From the NCBI GenBank assembly GCA_030272585.1, contig BSYQ01000006.1, positions 3,745,001 to 3,809,000 of the forward strand: a stretch of 64,000 nucleotides of DNA, read 5' to 3'. Positions within the stretch are counted from its first letter, which is position 1; the number at the start of each line of letters is the position of its first letter. This DNA is from Bryopsis sp. KO-2023 (Eukaryota > Chlorophyta > Ulvophyceae > Bryopsidales > Bryopsidaceae). The notes under the pieces were generated by a model. That model saw only the letters and a program-made list of their open reading frames with translations, searched no databases and was not told where the DNA came from. Made by a program: the position numbers and the translations under genes. Below, in pieces: positions 1 through 13,000 of this stretch.

Positions 1-1131
1 GAAAGGGAGAGGCACGATTCGCCGCCAACCGACAGAGGCTGAATTTTCATCACTTGTTACTCACCTATGGGGACTGGGGTCTACAGTTGGGGGAGGAGAT
101 CTTGATGCCCACAATGGCCTGCAAGCTGCGTGAGATAACCAGCAAAAATTAATCTGTTGTGCAAAATTAAACTTATAAAGAAAAAAATTGAAGTACTGTA
201 GATCGGGTTTTTTCCAGACGCGTTCAAAAACCGAACAGCCAGGGCTGTTTGGTTTTTATACGTGTGATTAGAAAACGCTTTGTACTTTATTTTTTTACTT
301 TCTACAGAAACTACCCGATTCACAGTACTTCAATTTTTGTGTATTGTTAAATGTCACTTGAATTCTAGAACAAATTTCTGGAAGTGAATGAAAGAAAAAA
401 AACGATTGTGTTCTACTTGGCAGGTGTCTCTACCTCGATGCCCAGGCTGGTGCAATTAGGGCAGATAATTCTGTTCGCTTCAAGTACAGTGATAAGATGG
501 TGTTGAGTACAAGAGACTATTGCCCATCGTTACGTTGCCCGGTGGCTGTGGACATCTATTGCACGATGGCGAATGGAGGGAAAGAAAACGAAAATGGAAA
601 CTTGCAATATTTTGGAAAAATTCCCAACATTGACGTCCTAAAATGTAGCGTTGCTCACGAAGCTTTCTTACTTGCCTTCCGCCATGACGTTCTTGAGATA
701 TCACCGCCTCAGTTCGATATCGTCGCTACTTCCGTGACCGATCCACGAGATATCGATCGACCTTGGTACGTACCACTGAAAACAAGTTGAAAAAGATTAC
801 AGAATTGTAATGAAACACTCTGAATTGTACATACACATTTGAATGCATTTGAAGGCACAAAGACTTTTTCTTCACACAATTAAATCCGAAGAGGAAAAAA
901 CAAAACGGTACGGAGAATACCAGCGCGAAGGAGACGATGGCCTTCGGGGGAATTCCTCCTAGCTCCCTCAGCCAGCCCTTGCAACTCGAAGCGCAGAGCA
1001 AGCTGATGAAACGAGCCCTTAACGAGGTTGGGCTCGTAGAAACCCTACACATACTACACATGGGCAGAAGTGATTCAATGATGAAGTTGAGCATGACTGG
1101 GTGCGCATCATTTCAAGCCAAAAAAAAATAG
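1..1131 (+). CDS. Unrecognised gene, 3' part (three exons)
   Basis: Three exons keep one frame across GT-AG junctions: 1-129 (open to the window edge), 424-765 and 855-1131, ending in TAG. The phase-2 joins at 129/424 and 765/855 both restore a continuous reading (residues around the joins read LQAA-CLYLDAQAG and DIDRPW-HKDFFF). The product is at least 248 residues, mostly soluble in character, with no transmembrane segment and no motif I recognise. The C-terminal exon carries a basic patch (NPKRKKQ) followed by a probable helix. The start lies outside the window. Function unknown; the next gene on the same strand begins about 0.9 kb downstream. Intron 1 (130-423) is A/T rich. Moderately sure that it is coding because three independent exons fit in phase. 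Confidence 0.5.
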
Positions 1132-1299
1132 AAAAGAAAATAGAATTGGCCTTGCCTTGTTTGTTTCAGTGTTTCGAAAAAAGAAACATCTTTTTCTTAA
1201 AAAAAAAACCATCACCGTGGGTAAGCTTGGTAGACTTGAATCCCCCCCCAATCCTGGAAATTTATGCCTTTTCGCAACGGATCTATCTCTCTGCTATGT

Positions 1300-1470
1300 T
1301 TTCTAGCAGAAAAATCCCTGAAAACTTCTGCCTTCCAGCCTGAAAACTGCCCTGACCCGCTGGCTTTTTCAGCAAAAAAAACGGAACCCTAGTATTTCTG
1401 CCTTTCGGCTTGAAAACTGACCTGAGCCTCTGCTGGACTTTCCAACAGAAAAATCCTTAAAAATTTCCTT
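1300..1470. repeat. Two imperfect tandem copies of a ~75 bp unit
   Basis: Two adjacent stretches share the pattern TTCTGCCTT, then TGAAAACTG, CCTGA, CTGG-TTT and a terminal AGCA/AACA-AAAA block (about 1327-1376 and 1402-1455). The gene-free stretch 1132-2051 otherwise shows only A/T-rich DNA with short runs; I see no exon in it. Confidence 0.45.
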
Positions 1471-1971
1471 GCTTTCCTGAAGAGATTCATCCACACAGTA
1501 GATATGCCTGAAGCTTAGGAAACTTTGAACACCTATATGTTCAGAACTTGCAGGTCGAAAAGATCATTCCCATTATTAATACGAAAGGAGAGGGATGGCC
1601 AGGGAAATCTTTTCAACGTTATTTCCCTCGACTGCTAGATTATAATGTGATTTCCGCACCGGCTGATGTAAGAAAGACAAACTGCTGAAGGGTCGAAGCT
1701 TACCAATGCGTGATGACCAACTCCCTTGCTTAATTCACTTTCTGGACAGCTTCACAAATTCACGCATCACAATGCCACAGTGGGAATTTCTGAGCCCTAC
1801 CCTGAAAAATAAATATAGTCCTTCAGGTCATTACAAATATTAAAAAAACAGACGGAGTGCAACCTTTTTAAAAAAAATAAAAAAATACACATACATATAA
1901 GAAGTAGAAAAAAAATAATGATAACATAAATATATATATATATAAGAAGTAGACTAAACATTTTCATATAT

Positions 1972-2081
1972 CCACTTCCCAAATCATCTCTTATCTTTTA
2001 TTGTTATCGTCCTACAAATAAATTTTTTTATTAAATTATAGGACAATAACAATGGAAGAGAAGAGAACATTTGGGAAGTGG
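1972..2081. repeat. 43-nt inverted repeat spanning a start codon
   Basis: The left arm 1972-2014 is nearly the reverse complement of 2039-2081, separated by a 24-nt A/T-rich loop. Both ends of the arms (CCACTTCCCAAAT / ATTTGGGAAGTGG and the TAGGAC.ATAACAAT part) match almost perfectly. The right arm contains the ATG at 2052 and the first ten codons of the downstream gene. Confidence 0.8.
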
Positions 2082-4456
2082 AGAGAGTCGCAGGAAGACA
2101 TGACTCTTTCCTATGACCACCTGCCGGACATGAGAGTCCTTACAGCGATTGCCGGCGTGGATGACCCTTGTAATTTCAAGGCGTGGTGGACGTGCATACA
2201 ACCTCCAGCTGAATTGCTTTCAGATGTATTGCAACCGTTTCAATCAGCATTTATTACGTCTTCGGAGGTATAGACGAATTCTCACAAGTTTTTTTATAAA
2301 TTCCACTCCACGCTGTTTGTTCGTGGACGGACAAATATTTTTTTGGGAATTTTCTGGAGAAACTTTGGGAAACTTTCTAGCCAATCGTTTCCGTCAACGC
2401 TTTCTGAGAGATGACTATCAATTTTTTCTTGTGGGGGATGGTTTGCTCGGGCTGCCCTACACAACCTTCAATTTTGTTTTTTTTTAAATCTTACCTTTGT
2501 TACATAGCGCGTCGTCTTTTCTTCGAAGTTCCAGTCGACCTCCACCTCCGCCTTGGTATTGAAGGACATGGCCTGGGATACCCAGGCTAAGGACAGCTGC
2601 GAGTACGTTTCAAAGTTAGCTTGTGTTTTTTTGCAAGCAGCACCGCATTACAAGGTGATAATGTATATATATATTTTTTTTGCACATCAAGATTATCCAA
2701 AAATCCATTAAAAGCAATGAAGTTATTGCAAAAAAATGCGAGTTGTTTCCGGCAAACTTGTTGCAGGCATTTTTACAACTGTTACTTGAATCCTATACCT
2801 TAACAAACCATCTTTTGTTGTGCCGAAGACTCATGCCAGCTTCCGCAAGCATCCCGTCTTCCAGCGACACCCAGTTTTTCGCAATCCCTTGTACCCAGCA
2901 TGGGAACAGCTTGTGCTGGACTTCTGCAAGGAAATGACAATTTTGGACTCAAAAAACCCCTTCGTTTTTTCTGACTGCCAAAATTTGCAGTTTGGTGTTG
3001 CGGTCCTCAATGAAAAGCTTGCGGTGGAAGCTTCATGCGACTCACGAGTCTCCGACACGTTTCAAATTATTGCAGCAAAAGTAAGTTTTGAATCATGTCG
3101 CTGCTTGGCCAGGTCAGCCCCCTATGTTATCCTTTTAAAGCAGTCAATCAAATTTTTTGTCGAAACAGCTGAGTGGACAAACCGAACCTGCTGCATGCCA
3201 TGACGATCCGCTTCTCTCCACTGTTGGCTTCGCTTCCTTGAAGGCTGATATGGATGGCCTCAAAGGCGCTACACAGGTGAACACATACATCATACAACTG
3301 CAGCATAGAAAACCTCTGTTGTCTTTGAGTTCAATTCTCATCAGTTTTTTTATTCCAACTGCTAGAGCATTCTCAAGAATTTGGCGGAAATGAGGACATC
3401 AGCCTTGGTACCCTCAAAAAGCAACGATCTCCAAGACAATTCTGGCACATTACCATACATTCCACGACGGCGTCGAAGACGGCTACCAACCCCACCTCCT
3501 GTTGGGGATGCAGATGTCCACGGAACTGTGGGCACATCTCCGTCCGCTGGAACAGAAGTGGACGCACAGACCACATCACCAACTCCTAAGAAGCGCAAAC
3601 ACAACATCAAGGCACCAGAAATCTTAGGATTTCCAGCGCTCGGTATCCTTTCTAACAAGGCATGCCCTGTCCAAGCTGCAGCACATATTTGGTACATCTA
3701 TTAATGATGAAGATGGCTTTTTTACAATACACACGACGTGCACTTTATTACAAACCCAACGAAAGGAGCAATGCAACCATTTCCACAGAACTAAACAAAG
3801 GATAGTTAAAATTCTGAACACCATTCACGGTTTTTCTCCTCCCTGTTACGATAGGTTCGATGGGTGGGAATACGCGGGGAGACAGCATCGGCCGCTCAAG
3901 TTAATTTGCGAGGGAGGCCCAAAGCCCGGATACAACACTTATCAAAGAGGTAATTACCAATTATAGTTTTAGTACATATGCGATTTTGAGTGGATAACTT
4001 ACCGATATCTTCAACAATTTTTTCAATCTTTGACAGGCGACAGGAGGGCTGAGGAATGCGGAAAGCAACTCCGAAGCATCGGGGTTGTGGTTGACCTAAT
4101 GGTCTTGGCTGGGGTTGAGCAACAAAAGGCCATACATGCACTAGAGTGTTTTAGAAAACAGCAGAATTTGTCATTGGACGGCCTGGGTAAGATCATAAAA
4201 AGCGAATTCAAAACACACCATCTTACCAAAGCAGGGAGAAGACAGAGAAGCTCGGACATTTTTAGCATGCCACAATATGCCACCTCCCCCGTCTTTTGGA
4301 AAACAATATAACAAATTTTTCTCAAGAAGATTCCTCACCTGGAGTGAATGGGTCTTGTCACGTTTCCGGACGGAGCAGGTGGAGTGGGCCTGGGAGATCT
4401 GTCACTTGTATGGCTCTGATGTAAACATTCCCCCTCGTGAAACTGCCATATCTTAG
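2052..4456 (+). CDS. Unrecognised multi-exon protein, weakly GCR1_C-like
   Basis: Phase-consistent exons are 2052-2267, 2508-2602, 2840-3080, 3169-3276, 3366-3691, 3855-3949 and 4037 to about 4186; a last exon around 4323-4456 (containing TWSEWVLSRF, then TAG) is likely, but its join is unresolved. The start ATG at 2052 lies in the right arm of an inverted repeat. The product is roughly 400 residues. It has a basic/proline-rich middle (IPRRRRRRLPTPPP and a PKKRK signal, suggesting nuclear import), then the segment FDGWEYAGRQHRPLKLI followed by a basic helical region. That W-W-G-PLK spacing recalls the DNA-binding GCR1_C domain, but this is an impression, not an identification. No enzymatic motif is seen. 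Confidence 0.5.
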
Positions 4457-7100
4457 CACCCCCTCCTTCACCCTGGCCAAATAAACATACCCTCAACAAG
4501 ACCAACAATTAAGTGCAGGCTTATACTTGCAAACAAGGGTAACCATTTGAATTTGGTATTCGGAGACTCCTGGTTTTGCTGATCAATATCTTCCTGAACA
4601 ACAGGCTCTGATTGTGTCCCAGATGGTCGATCATTTGACTGAAACCAGTGGTCTTGACCCCCAAGGCTCTGTAAACGTCACCTTGAGGTGGAAATGAGGG
4701 GGAAATTCTACTCGTTCAGGCATTGGACTGCTGCTCTGGCAGCCGCATGTGTCGAATCATTCACATAACGGTACCCCTCCAACACACGAAGAAAATACGC
4801 CTCACTCTTTTTGTCTTGTCTTTTGCAGTGAACGAAACATAGTCTATGGTTCGTACCTTGGACTTGCTGGCCCTTCTATCTGTTTCGAGATCACAATGTT
4901 GCAAGCCTGGGGACCTCCTAAAAAGCATGGCGAGCATCTCCTCTGTCATCCCCTACAGAACACCAACTTACACAACTATGAATAGAAACCTTTACGAAAT
5001 TCCTGCAATCACAGATGTGAAACAACTGCATCAGTGTGTTTACCCTTATATGTGCAGCAGTAAAGCCAAATCTTCCCCCCAGAAAAACAAAAGCTCAAAC
5101 AAATCATGGGCATCTGAATGGACCATACCTAGTTCCAAAGTTGCTGAGTTCCTGCTGAGATCAGCCAGTCCTTATTGAAATTTCATCCAACCCCATAGAC
5201 GACGAAAAGTGAGTGCTCGCTCAGACTTGGGAGGATCCAGTCGGTGACAGCGTAGAAGGAACGACGCTGCTCGTATTGCCACCCGACAGGGGAGGGTGGT
5301 TATCCATGATTTCACCGACACCTGAGGTCTTCAAAGTCATTTGGCTTTACCCAGTACCAGGTAATACATGCAGCCTACTCCCATCTCAGCACTCAGGTTT
5401 TCTTTTCCCAGGCCGCACGTTGTGAAAAGGGAAAGTGAGATGCCAGCCTGACGGGGTGGTTCTACATGCAAAATAACTGGGGCACCTATCCCATTCCAGA
5501 AAGGGCACCCTATGGAACAAGTTCACACAGCCCAATCATTCGAGGTATCCCAATGCAAACGCCTCCCTCCCAAAACTGGGTGGATTATGGTTCACCATTT
5601 AATGTTATGCACTCATGCTCCTACTACGATAATTTCAAGAATTTGTGCCCCCCCCCCCGAAATAAAAAAATAAAATAAATGGGATGACTGCTTGAACGCT
5701 GTGAAAACAGAGTATGAGTCCAGACATTCACCGGCGGAAAGATTGACAAAGCCATCTAACTTTTTGAGGCCATACTACCATACTTTGTTCTCGCCATTGA
5801 TGCCAGCAGCGCCACTCTGCCCAGAGCCAACTCTGACAGTCCTAAAACAACACAATCAGACACCTCCAGACGCACCTCAAAGATGGGATTATGTAATCTT
5901 GGACGGCGCATTGGAACCGGACGAGCTGGTTGAGGATTGCTCAGCTGCAAGCCTCCCATGTTGAAATGTAACTGTGTCTGCAATAGAATGCACATTTCTC
6001 TGTGAGGAAATCACATTAATTGCGAGTGAACAGTCGGGCAATGGCAATAAAAAAGGCCTGATGGCATCGATCCAATGTTTAAATTCATTTCTTCACGAAA
6101 CGTTTCGAGCATTAGTACTAAGCAAGCAGTTGAATCGCACTGCTGGATTTTCCACTAAAATGCTGCATGGATCTTTGCATCAACAAAGGCTTTTTCGTTT
6201 TTTTTTAATTTCTGTGGGTGTGTGCATGAGGGAAGCTCTACCTAAAGAGAGTGACTGTAGTCACTACGCTGTCAAGTCGTGCTTGCTTGGACTTCGACTC
6301 CATTTCACTTTGTACCCAGCAAGCTCCTCACGGAGGAACCACAGAACTAAAAAATAAGGAAAATACTACATGTGAGCTGTGTGCCCTGTACATTGGACAG
6401 AGAGTGGAACTCAAGCCAGAACGAGTCATGTCTACGTCCTGACAAGATCTGAAAACGGACAAAGGAACGTTCAGAATGTGCATTTTGGGCTCACCTTTTT
6501 CTGCATGGGTACAACAAGAGTGGCTCAGCAAACACTGCCTGTGTGCTTCTTTGAAAAACCCACAGACTTGATGAGCACAGTCTGTGTTCCAGCTCAATGT
6601 CTTACAGATCTTGGACATCACAGCCCATTGCATAAAAAGCAGTTGACAGGTTTTCTCACCACCCTCCACCACAGCAGGAAAGTTTTCGACAAGCAAGAGG
6701 AGAAGCTGTTTTCCCCATGTGCATCCGACGGTACCGGGGTGGGGAACGATGAACGGGCTCTCGTGCGTGTCCGCCATACGCCCTACATCCACCCCCGTAC
6801 ACTCTTTTCCAGCCTTTTCACATTTTCAACCACCCCCCACCACAGGAGCGCCGCGACGTCCGAATGCTGGGACCCTGTCGCCTCGCGAACTGACGAACTG
6901 CGTAACGGTGTCTGGGTCTGTCATACTGGTGTGCGTGTCTGTCTTGGCGCATACGTGGCCAAAAAGGATCTGGAAGGATGCGGACACAGTAGCGATGGGA
7001 CCCTGATTTGACCGCTACTGTAGCGGTTACACCAGAAGCGTCCCACCGCTACCGTGGCCGAATAAGGAGAGGTGATTCCTGATTAGTAATCAACAAACTT
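4457..7100. other. Stretch without a convincing gene
   Basis: Several short open frames exist on both strands (for example around 4826-4985, 5466-5678 and 6379-7011), but none continues in phase through splice sites and none resembles a known family. Base composition is less A/T-homopolymeric than the neighbouring flanks, so this may be decayed coding or repeat sequence. A small palindrome lies at 7012-7026 (CCGCTA-CTG-TAGCGG). Confidence 0.4.
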
Positions 7101-7126
7101 CAATTTGTGGAATTCTGTGGATTTAA

Positions 7127-7447
7127 AACAGCATCGAAATAGTCCATATCCCCTCAACACCTCCAACCACCAACACATATACACATTCCAACAGATCCCA
7201 TTTATTATAGAATTGCTGCAGAGTAATTGCATCATTAATCAACCATCTCTTGTTGGAGTATTAAAGAATATATACCAAGACTTGGTGGCGTAGTTGCATG
7301 GGTAGTTGCATGGGCAGGTGTCAGTGATTGCAACCACGACAATGGGCTGCAAGCGACCACTTAAGCAAACCAGGCCACCCTTTCTACAGCTGATCTACAG
7401 CTGTGCGTCCACAGATCGGTTTCTTCACTGATACCAGCCGCCACCGT
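7127..7447 (-). pseudogene. Truncated genomic copy of the expansin-like gene
   Basis: Patches match the expansin-like gene at 34.8-35.65 kb in the same order. These are the exon 3 acceptor area (CATATCCCC-CAACACCT), the exon 2 end (ATCTCTTGTTGGAGTA), exon 2 coding (GGTGGCGTAGTTGCA and GGCAGGTGTCAGTGATT), intron 1 (GCGTCCACAGATC) and the 5' untranslated region (CGGTTTCTTCACTGATACC). Intron sequence is present, so it is a DNA-level duplicate, not a retrocopy. Exon 1 with the signal peptide is wholly missing: intron 1 sequence is joined directly to 5' leader sequence. Most of exon 2 is also deleted and small insertions separate the matching blocks. No intact product is possible. Confidence 0.8.
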
Positions 7448-7699
7448 TTCGAATACCCAGGCTGGGGTATATTAGTTGGGATCATTGTTTGTGTTAGTCG
7501 AACGGGTTTGTTTAACAGAGTTCGTGTGGAAACTGTGTGCGTCCTATCAAAGCACCCACGTCTTGAGTTCGTAGCGTCGACTCGAGTTCGTTTTCGGTTC
7601 TCCTCCTCTGCTAAACTCCCCAACCACAACCTCTTTCCTCTCCAACTCCCGACACTCTCATTTACGATGATGATCACCAGCAAACTACACAGCATACTT

Positions 7700-10018
7700 G
7701 CCCATCTTTGTTCCTATGATAATAATTTATTCAAAAATAATCCAATCGAAACAAAGCTGGTCAGATCACTACTACTAGCCTTTTTTTTTCGTTTTCTGCA
7801 GTCTTGTGAGATATCGTCCCGACAAGAAGAAACAAAAACACCACAAACTCGAAACACAAAACTAACGCCAGCTGTTCTCCCCAAAACCCATACGGAGAGA
7901 CAAGTTACTTATTGTAAAATATACACATCACGAACTCGAAGAGCATTCTCAAGAAAAAAAGAAAATCAGGCCCCCCAAAAAAAAATTGTCCCAAAAAAAA
8001 AAAAACAACAGAAAAAGATGCATCCAGGAGAAGTTGGGGGCTGGAAGGACGCAAGCAACATTCGACCCAGATCAATTTTTTTTTCCATCGCAACAAGCAA
8101 AAAAAAAAAACATGAAAAGAAACACCAATTACACGCCTTTTAATCACATGAGTCCGCAAAACAAGAAAATTCCCAAATTCATAAAGACACATACCGATAT
8201 CCTGTTTGTGTTTTTTTTCCTCTCATGTTTTTTTCCTAATGCATACAAACCCCTTTTGATTTTTTTTCTCCTTCCCTCCACTCCACCCCACTCTCAGTTC
8301 AAAAGTTCACAACTTGACTCGATCACAAGCTTGTGTGTCCTGGACTTGATGCCATTTCGCCATGTATTTCCTAAATCTATTTTTAGCCCCAATCTTTCTT
8401 TTCAACACTTTATTACCCCTCCCCCACCCTCAAAAGGTCCCCGGTTGTAATGATGATTTCACTTGTTTTGCAAACTTGTCACGTTAAAACATTAACATAG
8501 CGTTGTTTTTCTTTTTTTTTTCAACAAGAAATGCTTTTTCTTTTCTTTTCGGTTGTTTTTCTTTTTTTAACAACAAATGCTTCTTTTCTTTTCGCTTGTA
8601 TCTCGTCTCAACAAAAACAAAAAGAAACTTATTATTGGTTTGTTTTTTTGTCTTTTTTTTTTTTCATTGTCAACATTGATGATTTTCCCCCACCACTCTT
8701 TTTTTTCAATTCTTATTAATATTTTAATGGCTTTTCGTATTTTTCTCGCCCACTATTCAAAACTAAAACTCTTCACAAGAAATCGGTTTTAAACAAAAAA
8801 AAACAGGGAAAAGCAAAGAAAACACGTAACAACAAAAAAAAACTTTCAATACAAAAAAAAAGGCTCATTTTTCTTGAAATCCAAAAAAACACCGCTCCAT
8901 GCAGGGCACCAGCAAATCAGGAAAAGCTGGTAAAAGACCTAACAAAATATTCACAGAGAAAAAGACATCACTTATCCTTTTTTTTTCCCATCCCCACCTC
9001 CCTCTCTCCCCAGATTTGACCCCCTTGATTTTCTTGGATCGATCCACCCCCCCTCCTTTTCTTTTAAATTTTATTTCTAAATTTTTCCTCCTTAGAATAT
9101 TCTATTTTTTTTCATCCCTCCTCTCAATCTCTCTCTCACACATTTCCTATCACTCTTTTTCTCATTCCTGTTTCACAATAATTGCCATCACAAATCAAAC
9201 AAAAAAAGAGTGACATTTTCCTACTTCTTCTTCGATTCTACCCCTTTTTTACTTCGTACGAGGAAACTAATAATTGGTGCGGCTATATATAGACATGTAC
9301 AATACGTGTCATATATAAATATAATATCATATGTATATACATCACCAAAAAACAACAAAAAAACGTACACCATCCAAATACATCATTGCAAAATATGACA
9401 ATAAAATTCGAAGTTCGAAGTTGGATATTAAAACTCACGATAAACTCAAGTGCTCCATGTCACGAATGGCACGATTAACATCTATCGATAAAACGAAAGG
9501 CACCGCCAATGACACAAGCGCAGAAACGGTCAAAAGTCCAGCCCTGATCGAACCTGTTGCATCCAAGCACATTCCCACGAGCAGAGGGCCCACCCACCAG
9601 CCCAAAGTCTCCATAGAACCTGTTGCATCAATCCATGATTTGTTTCACAGCAAGTTAACAGCGATTTTAGATTAAAAAAACCTGAATCGTCATGTTGAAA
9701 ATAAGGCTGTGTGTTTTTTCTGTTCCCAAATGATGCTAAGTTACAGTGACTTTACAGCTCGAAGATAAACCCAGAATTGTCCTGTTGAAAAAAAACGCTG
9801 TGTGTTTTTCTGTTTTGAAATGGGATGATGCAGATTTTGTTTCTGACTGGATCCTGAATAAGCTTTCTACATTGAAGGAATCAAAGCTTGGTACTAGAAA
9901 TATAATGCAAGTATTTCAAACTTGCTATTGACAGGGGCGTTGGGCTGTCTTTTTTGTTTTGTGGCCTAGCAGGTGTTCTTTCTGCTAAAAAAGAACTATA
10001 CGCGAAACAAGGCGTTTC
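7700..10018. other. Low-complexity pyrimidine-rich stretch
   Basis: From about 7.8 to 9.3 kb the plus strand is dominated by T/C runs and A homopolymers, with no splice-consistent exons. It lies 3' of the minus-strand transporter gene, so its transcript would be purine rich here. At 9681-9730 and 9769-9818 there are two diverged copies of a ~50 bp sequence (TGTTGAAAA ... GCTGTGTGTTTTT). An open frame at 9460-9675 with a repeated IEPVAS motif could be a small gene but has no other support. Confidence 0.5.
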
Positions 10019-13000
10019 TCATTTCAAAGAGATTCCAGAATCAATCGGATCATCCACCGGCTTGGTTGCTGAAACTCCCCTCCTTGTTAAGTAAAAAAAT
10101 AACTTCTCTTTTCTTGGAATAGAAAATTGTCCCTTACATTCTGTGGCCATCATCTTGTTCAGCCAGCTGCTGGGCACCATGTCAGACTGCAGGCTTGCCA
10201 GAATTGTGGGAATTGGCGAAATCACGAGAGAAGCCAGCATCGCTGCCATGAAAACTTCTTGCTGGGTTTTCACTCCGACGGTCGGCCACAACGGAAACAA
10301 TGCCATTGCCAGCACATGAACCTGCCACACTTCAATTTCTTCAAAAACCCAAAAACATATTTGACAATTTTGACACACCATTGCAAGATAAATATGGAAG
10401 GTAAATATCACACACAGAAATCAAGCGCGGAACAAAGGAAAGAAAAAGAAAAAAAAAACACTAAAATTTATATTTATATGTATATATTATATTAGGGAAG
10501 GGGTCAATTTCCGCTCACCTTGAGGACGGTAAGTTTTCCATTTGGTCCGGAGGATAACCACAGCAGAAGATACGACACCAGGTTGGCAAATGGTCCAGCA
10601 AATGTATAAGCCAACAGCAACATCATCACCTTATTTATAAGACAGAAAAAATCGGTTCCAAACTTGGATTGAACGATTTGAAAGTTGATCGATCGGCAGA
10701 AAAAAATTGAAAGCAATCGCATCGATCATCCCCAGACCGTTCAGCACTATGACCATTTTTGGAGTTCAACAATGAAAATTTGGGCTCCGTCTTCTGCGCT
10801 AACCCATGTTTCACAAAAGAAGGCAAATTTGATACATGTTTTCTTTTCTTTTTCACTTTATTTTAGGTTTGATATGTCGATATGTTTGGTCAAAACCTTG
10901 GATGAACCGAAGCCAAACTCCGTGAGGACAAAAACACCGCCCATAGCTTGAAGCGTTCTGACAGCCACCATCAGGATTGCTCCAGAAACTCTCAGCTTCC
11001 ACACATCGCTCATGGAATTTCTTATCGACCTCAACGTGGAGGCGGTGAGTTTCACGGCCCCCAACAGATCATCCAACCAATTCATTCCTGCAAACAAAAA
11101 AACAACCAAGCACTGCTGATTTTCACCTGTCAAGACAGAAAATATAATTCCCCATGGCAAAGGGGCAGAGCGTGATTTTACCTTTGACACGAGATCGTAT
11201 GGATCTTGCTTTGAGGCCTGAATAGCCATAGGTGCCGAAACCCCATGCCCAAACAGCACTCAAAATAATGACGCCTTGATATGGAACGAAATCCAACGAG
11301 TGTGAAAGCCATCCTCCCAGACCGAACACTGTGAGAGCTTGAGCCAGAATGCCCAACCCTTGACCTGTTTGTCAGGCAAAGTGAAAAAAAAAAAAAACGT
11401 TGGAATTCTTGTTCTGGTTGATTCTTTTATGGATGCTGGATGAGGGTGGGACAGTGGCTGTGTGGAAATATCGCCCAAATTTAGACGAAATTTATAATTT
11501 AGAAAGCAAAATGGAAGTCTCACCAAGGACTTCAGCACTGGCAGCATTGGTCACGACATTTTCCACAACATGTTTGTACCTGGAAGAGAAACCAAAAAAC
11601 AAACAAACATTCAAACATATTCTAGGAGTTGTTTTTTCTTTGCATTCACAGGAAGATCTGGTTTTTTTTTATCTTTTTTATCTTCTCATTTTGTGGTGTT
11701 GTTTCTGAGCTGGATTGCTGTACCTCATGCAATCGAAGCTTTCGTTTTCGTCGAAGGATTGGCCTCCACCCCCGAATTCCATCTCGGCCATCCTTGCAGT
11801 GTCGGGCGGTGCATGAGCAGCTTTCGGAGCATCCGCTTCTTTTATTGACGAAAGGTCTAATTTTGGAACGAACTCTGGTCGTGGTTTACTGGGACCTCGA
11901 AAATTCCCCCTTCAAAAAAATAAATAAAATAATTAATAAATAATAAATGGATGCAAAAAGAAAAACACAGAGCCACAAAAAAATATTTGAGAAGGAGATA
12001 GGAGGGAAAAAAAAGGAAAAATAACCCTGTGAACAAGAAACAAACATTTCCTTTTTTTCTCCATTTGTAATTAAATTAGAGTAGAGTAACCAAGAATGTT
12101 AAAACTTGAAAGTCTTAACACTTTTGTTAACTTATTCCGCTTTTCTTTTTTAACAAAAGGACTGCATTCGGGGATTTCAGCCCCTCCATTTTGCGTATGA
12201 GTCATATGGGCCCTCACCTTTACACAAAAACAAAAATCTAGCAAATCCAGGAAAAAAAAGTGGTAGCAAAAAAATTCGACATTGCACACATTGTCTCCTT
12301 TCAAATACAACGATCCACTTTTTTCTTGTTTTCACCATTTTTTATCGTCTTGTTTATTTTTTTTTTTCTACCTTGGAGTGACAATGGTAAGCAACACAGA
12401 GACGAGATCTTCCATGGGCTCTTGCGGCTCTTGCAATGAGTACACCCTTCTCGAAGCCCTGAAAATTTTTCAAAAATATATCGATGTCTTTTTTACACAC
12501 AAAAGGTTCACCACCCTTAAAAAAAAAAAAAACCTCCAAGAATTTCAAACAGCATTGAAATTTGGAAAGAAAAGAATGGGGCGACGATGCTGTTTAAGAA
12601 CAGCTATCGTTTCATTCCAATTTAATAATAAAATTTTTTTTATTAATAATTGATTTTTTTTTCTTTCCTTCTCGAAAGATTTTTTTGTTTTTCTGGCTCA
12701 CCGAAACTCTGGTGGATTCCCGAAAGCGGGCATGGACCGAACAGAGTACGGAGATTTCGGAGAGGAGGTCAGCTCCACCCCGACTATGTCAGGATGAGAA
12801 CCGATCAGCAGCATCAAATAGCCGTCCAGCACTGCTTTCAAACTGAAAAGAGCCATCGCACCCGAGAAAATAGCAACCCCAGACATCCACCACAGTCCCA
12901 AATCTTGGCAAGCCAATACCATCAGGAAGGAAAGCGTCGGCCATGTGAGAAACCCGACCAAAAGAGTGAATTTTCGGCGATCGCCTCTGTCGGCAAACGG

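Noticed and set aside
6328-6792. 154-codon minus-strand frame
   Set aside because: Overlaps an equally long plus-strand frame, has no family similarity and lacks phase-consistent neighbours.
7403-8143. 246-codon plus-strand open frame
   Set aside because: It starts inside the expansin pseudogene and runs through poly-A tracts that give lysine/asparagine runs; no splice or motif support.
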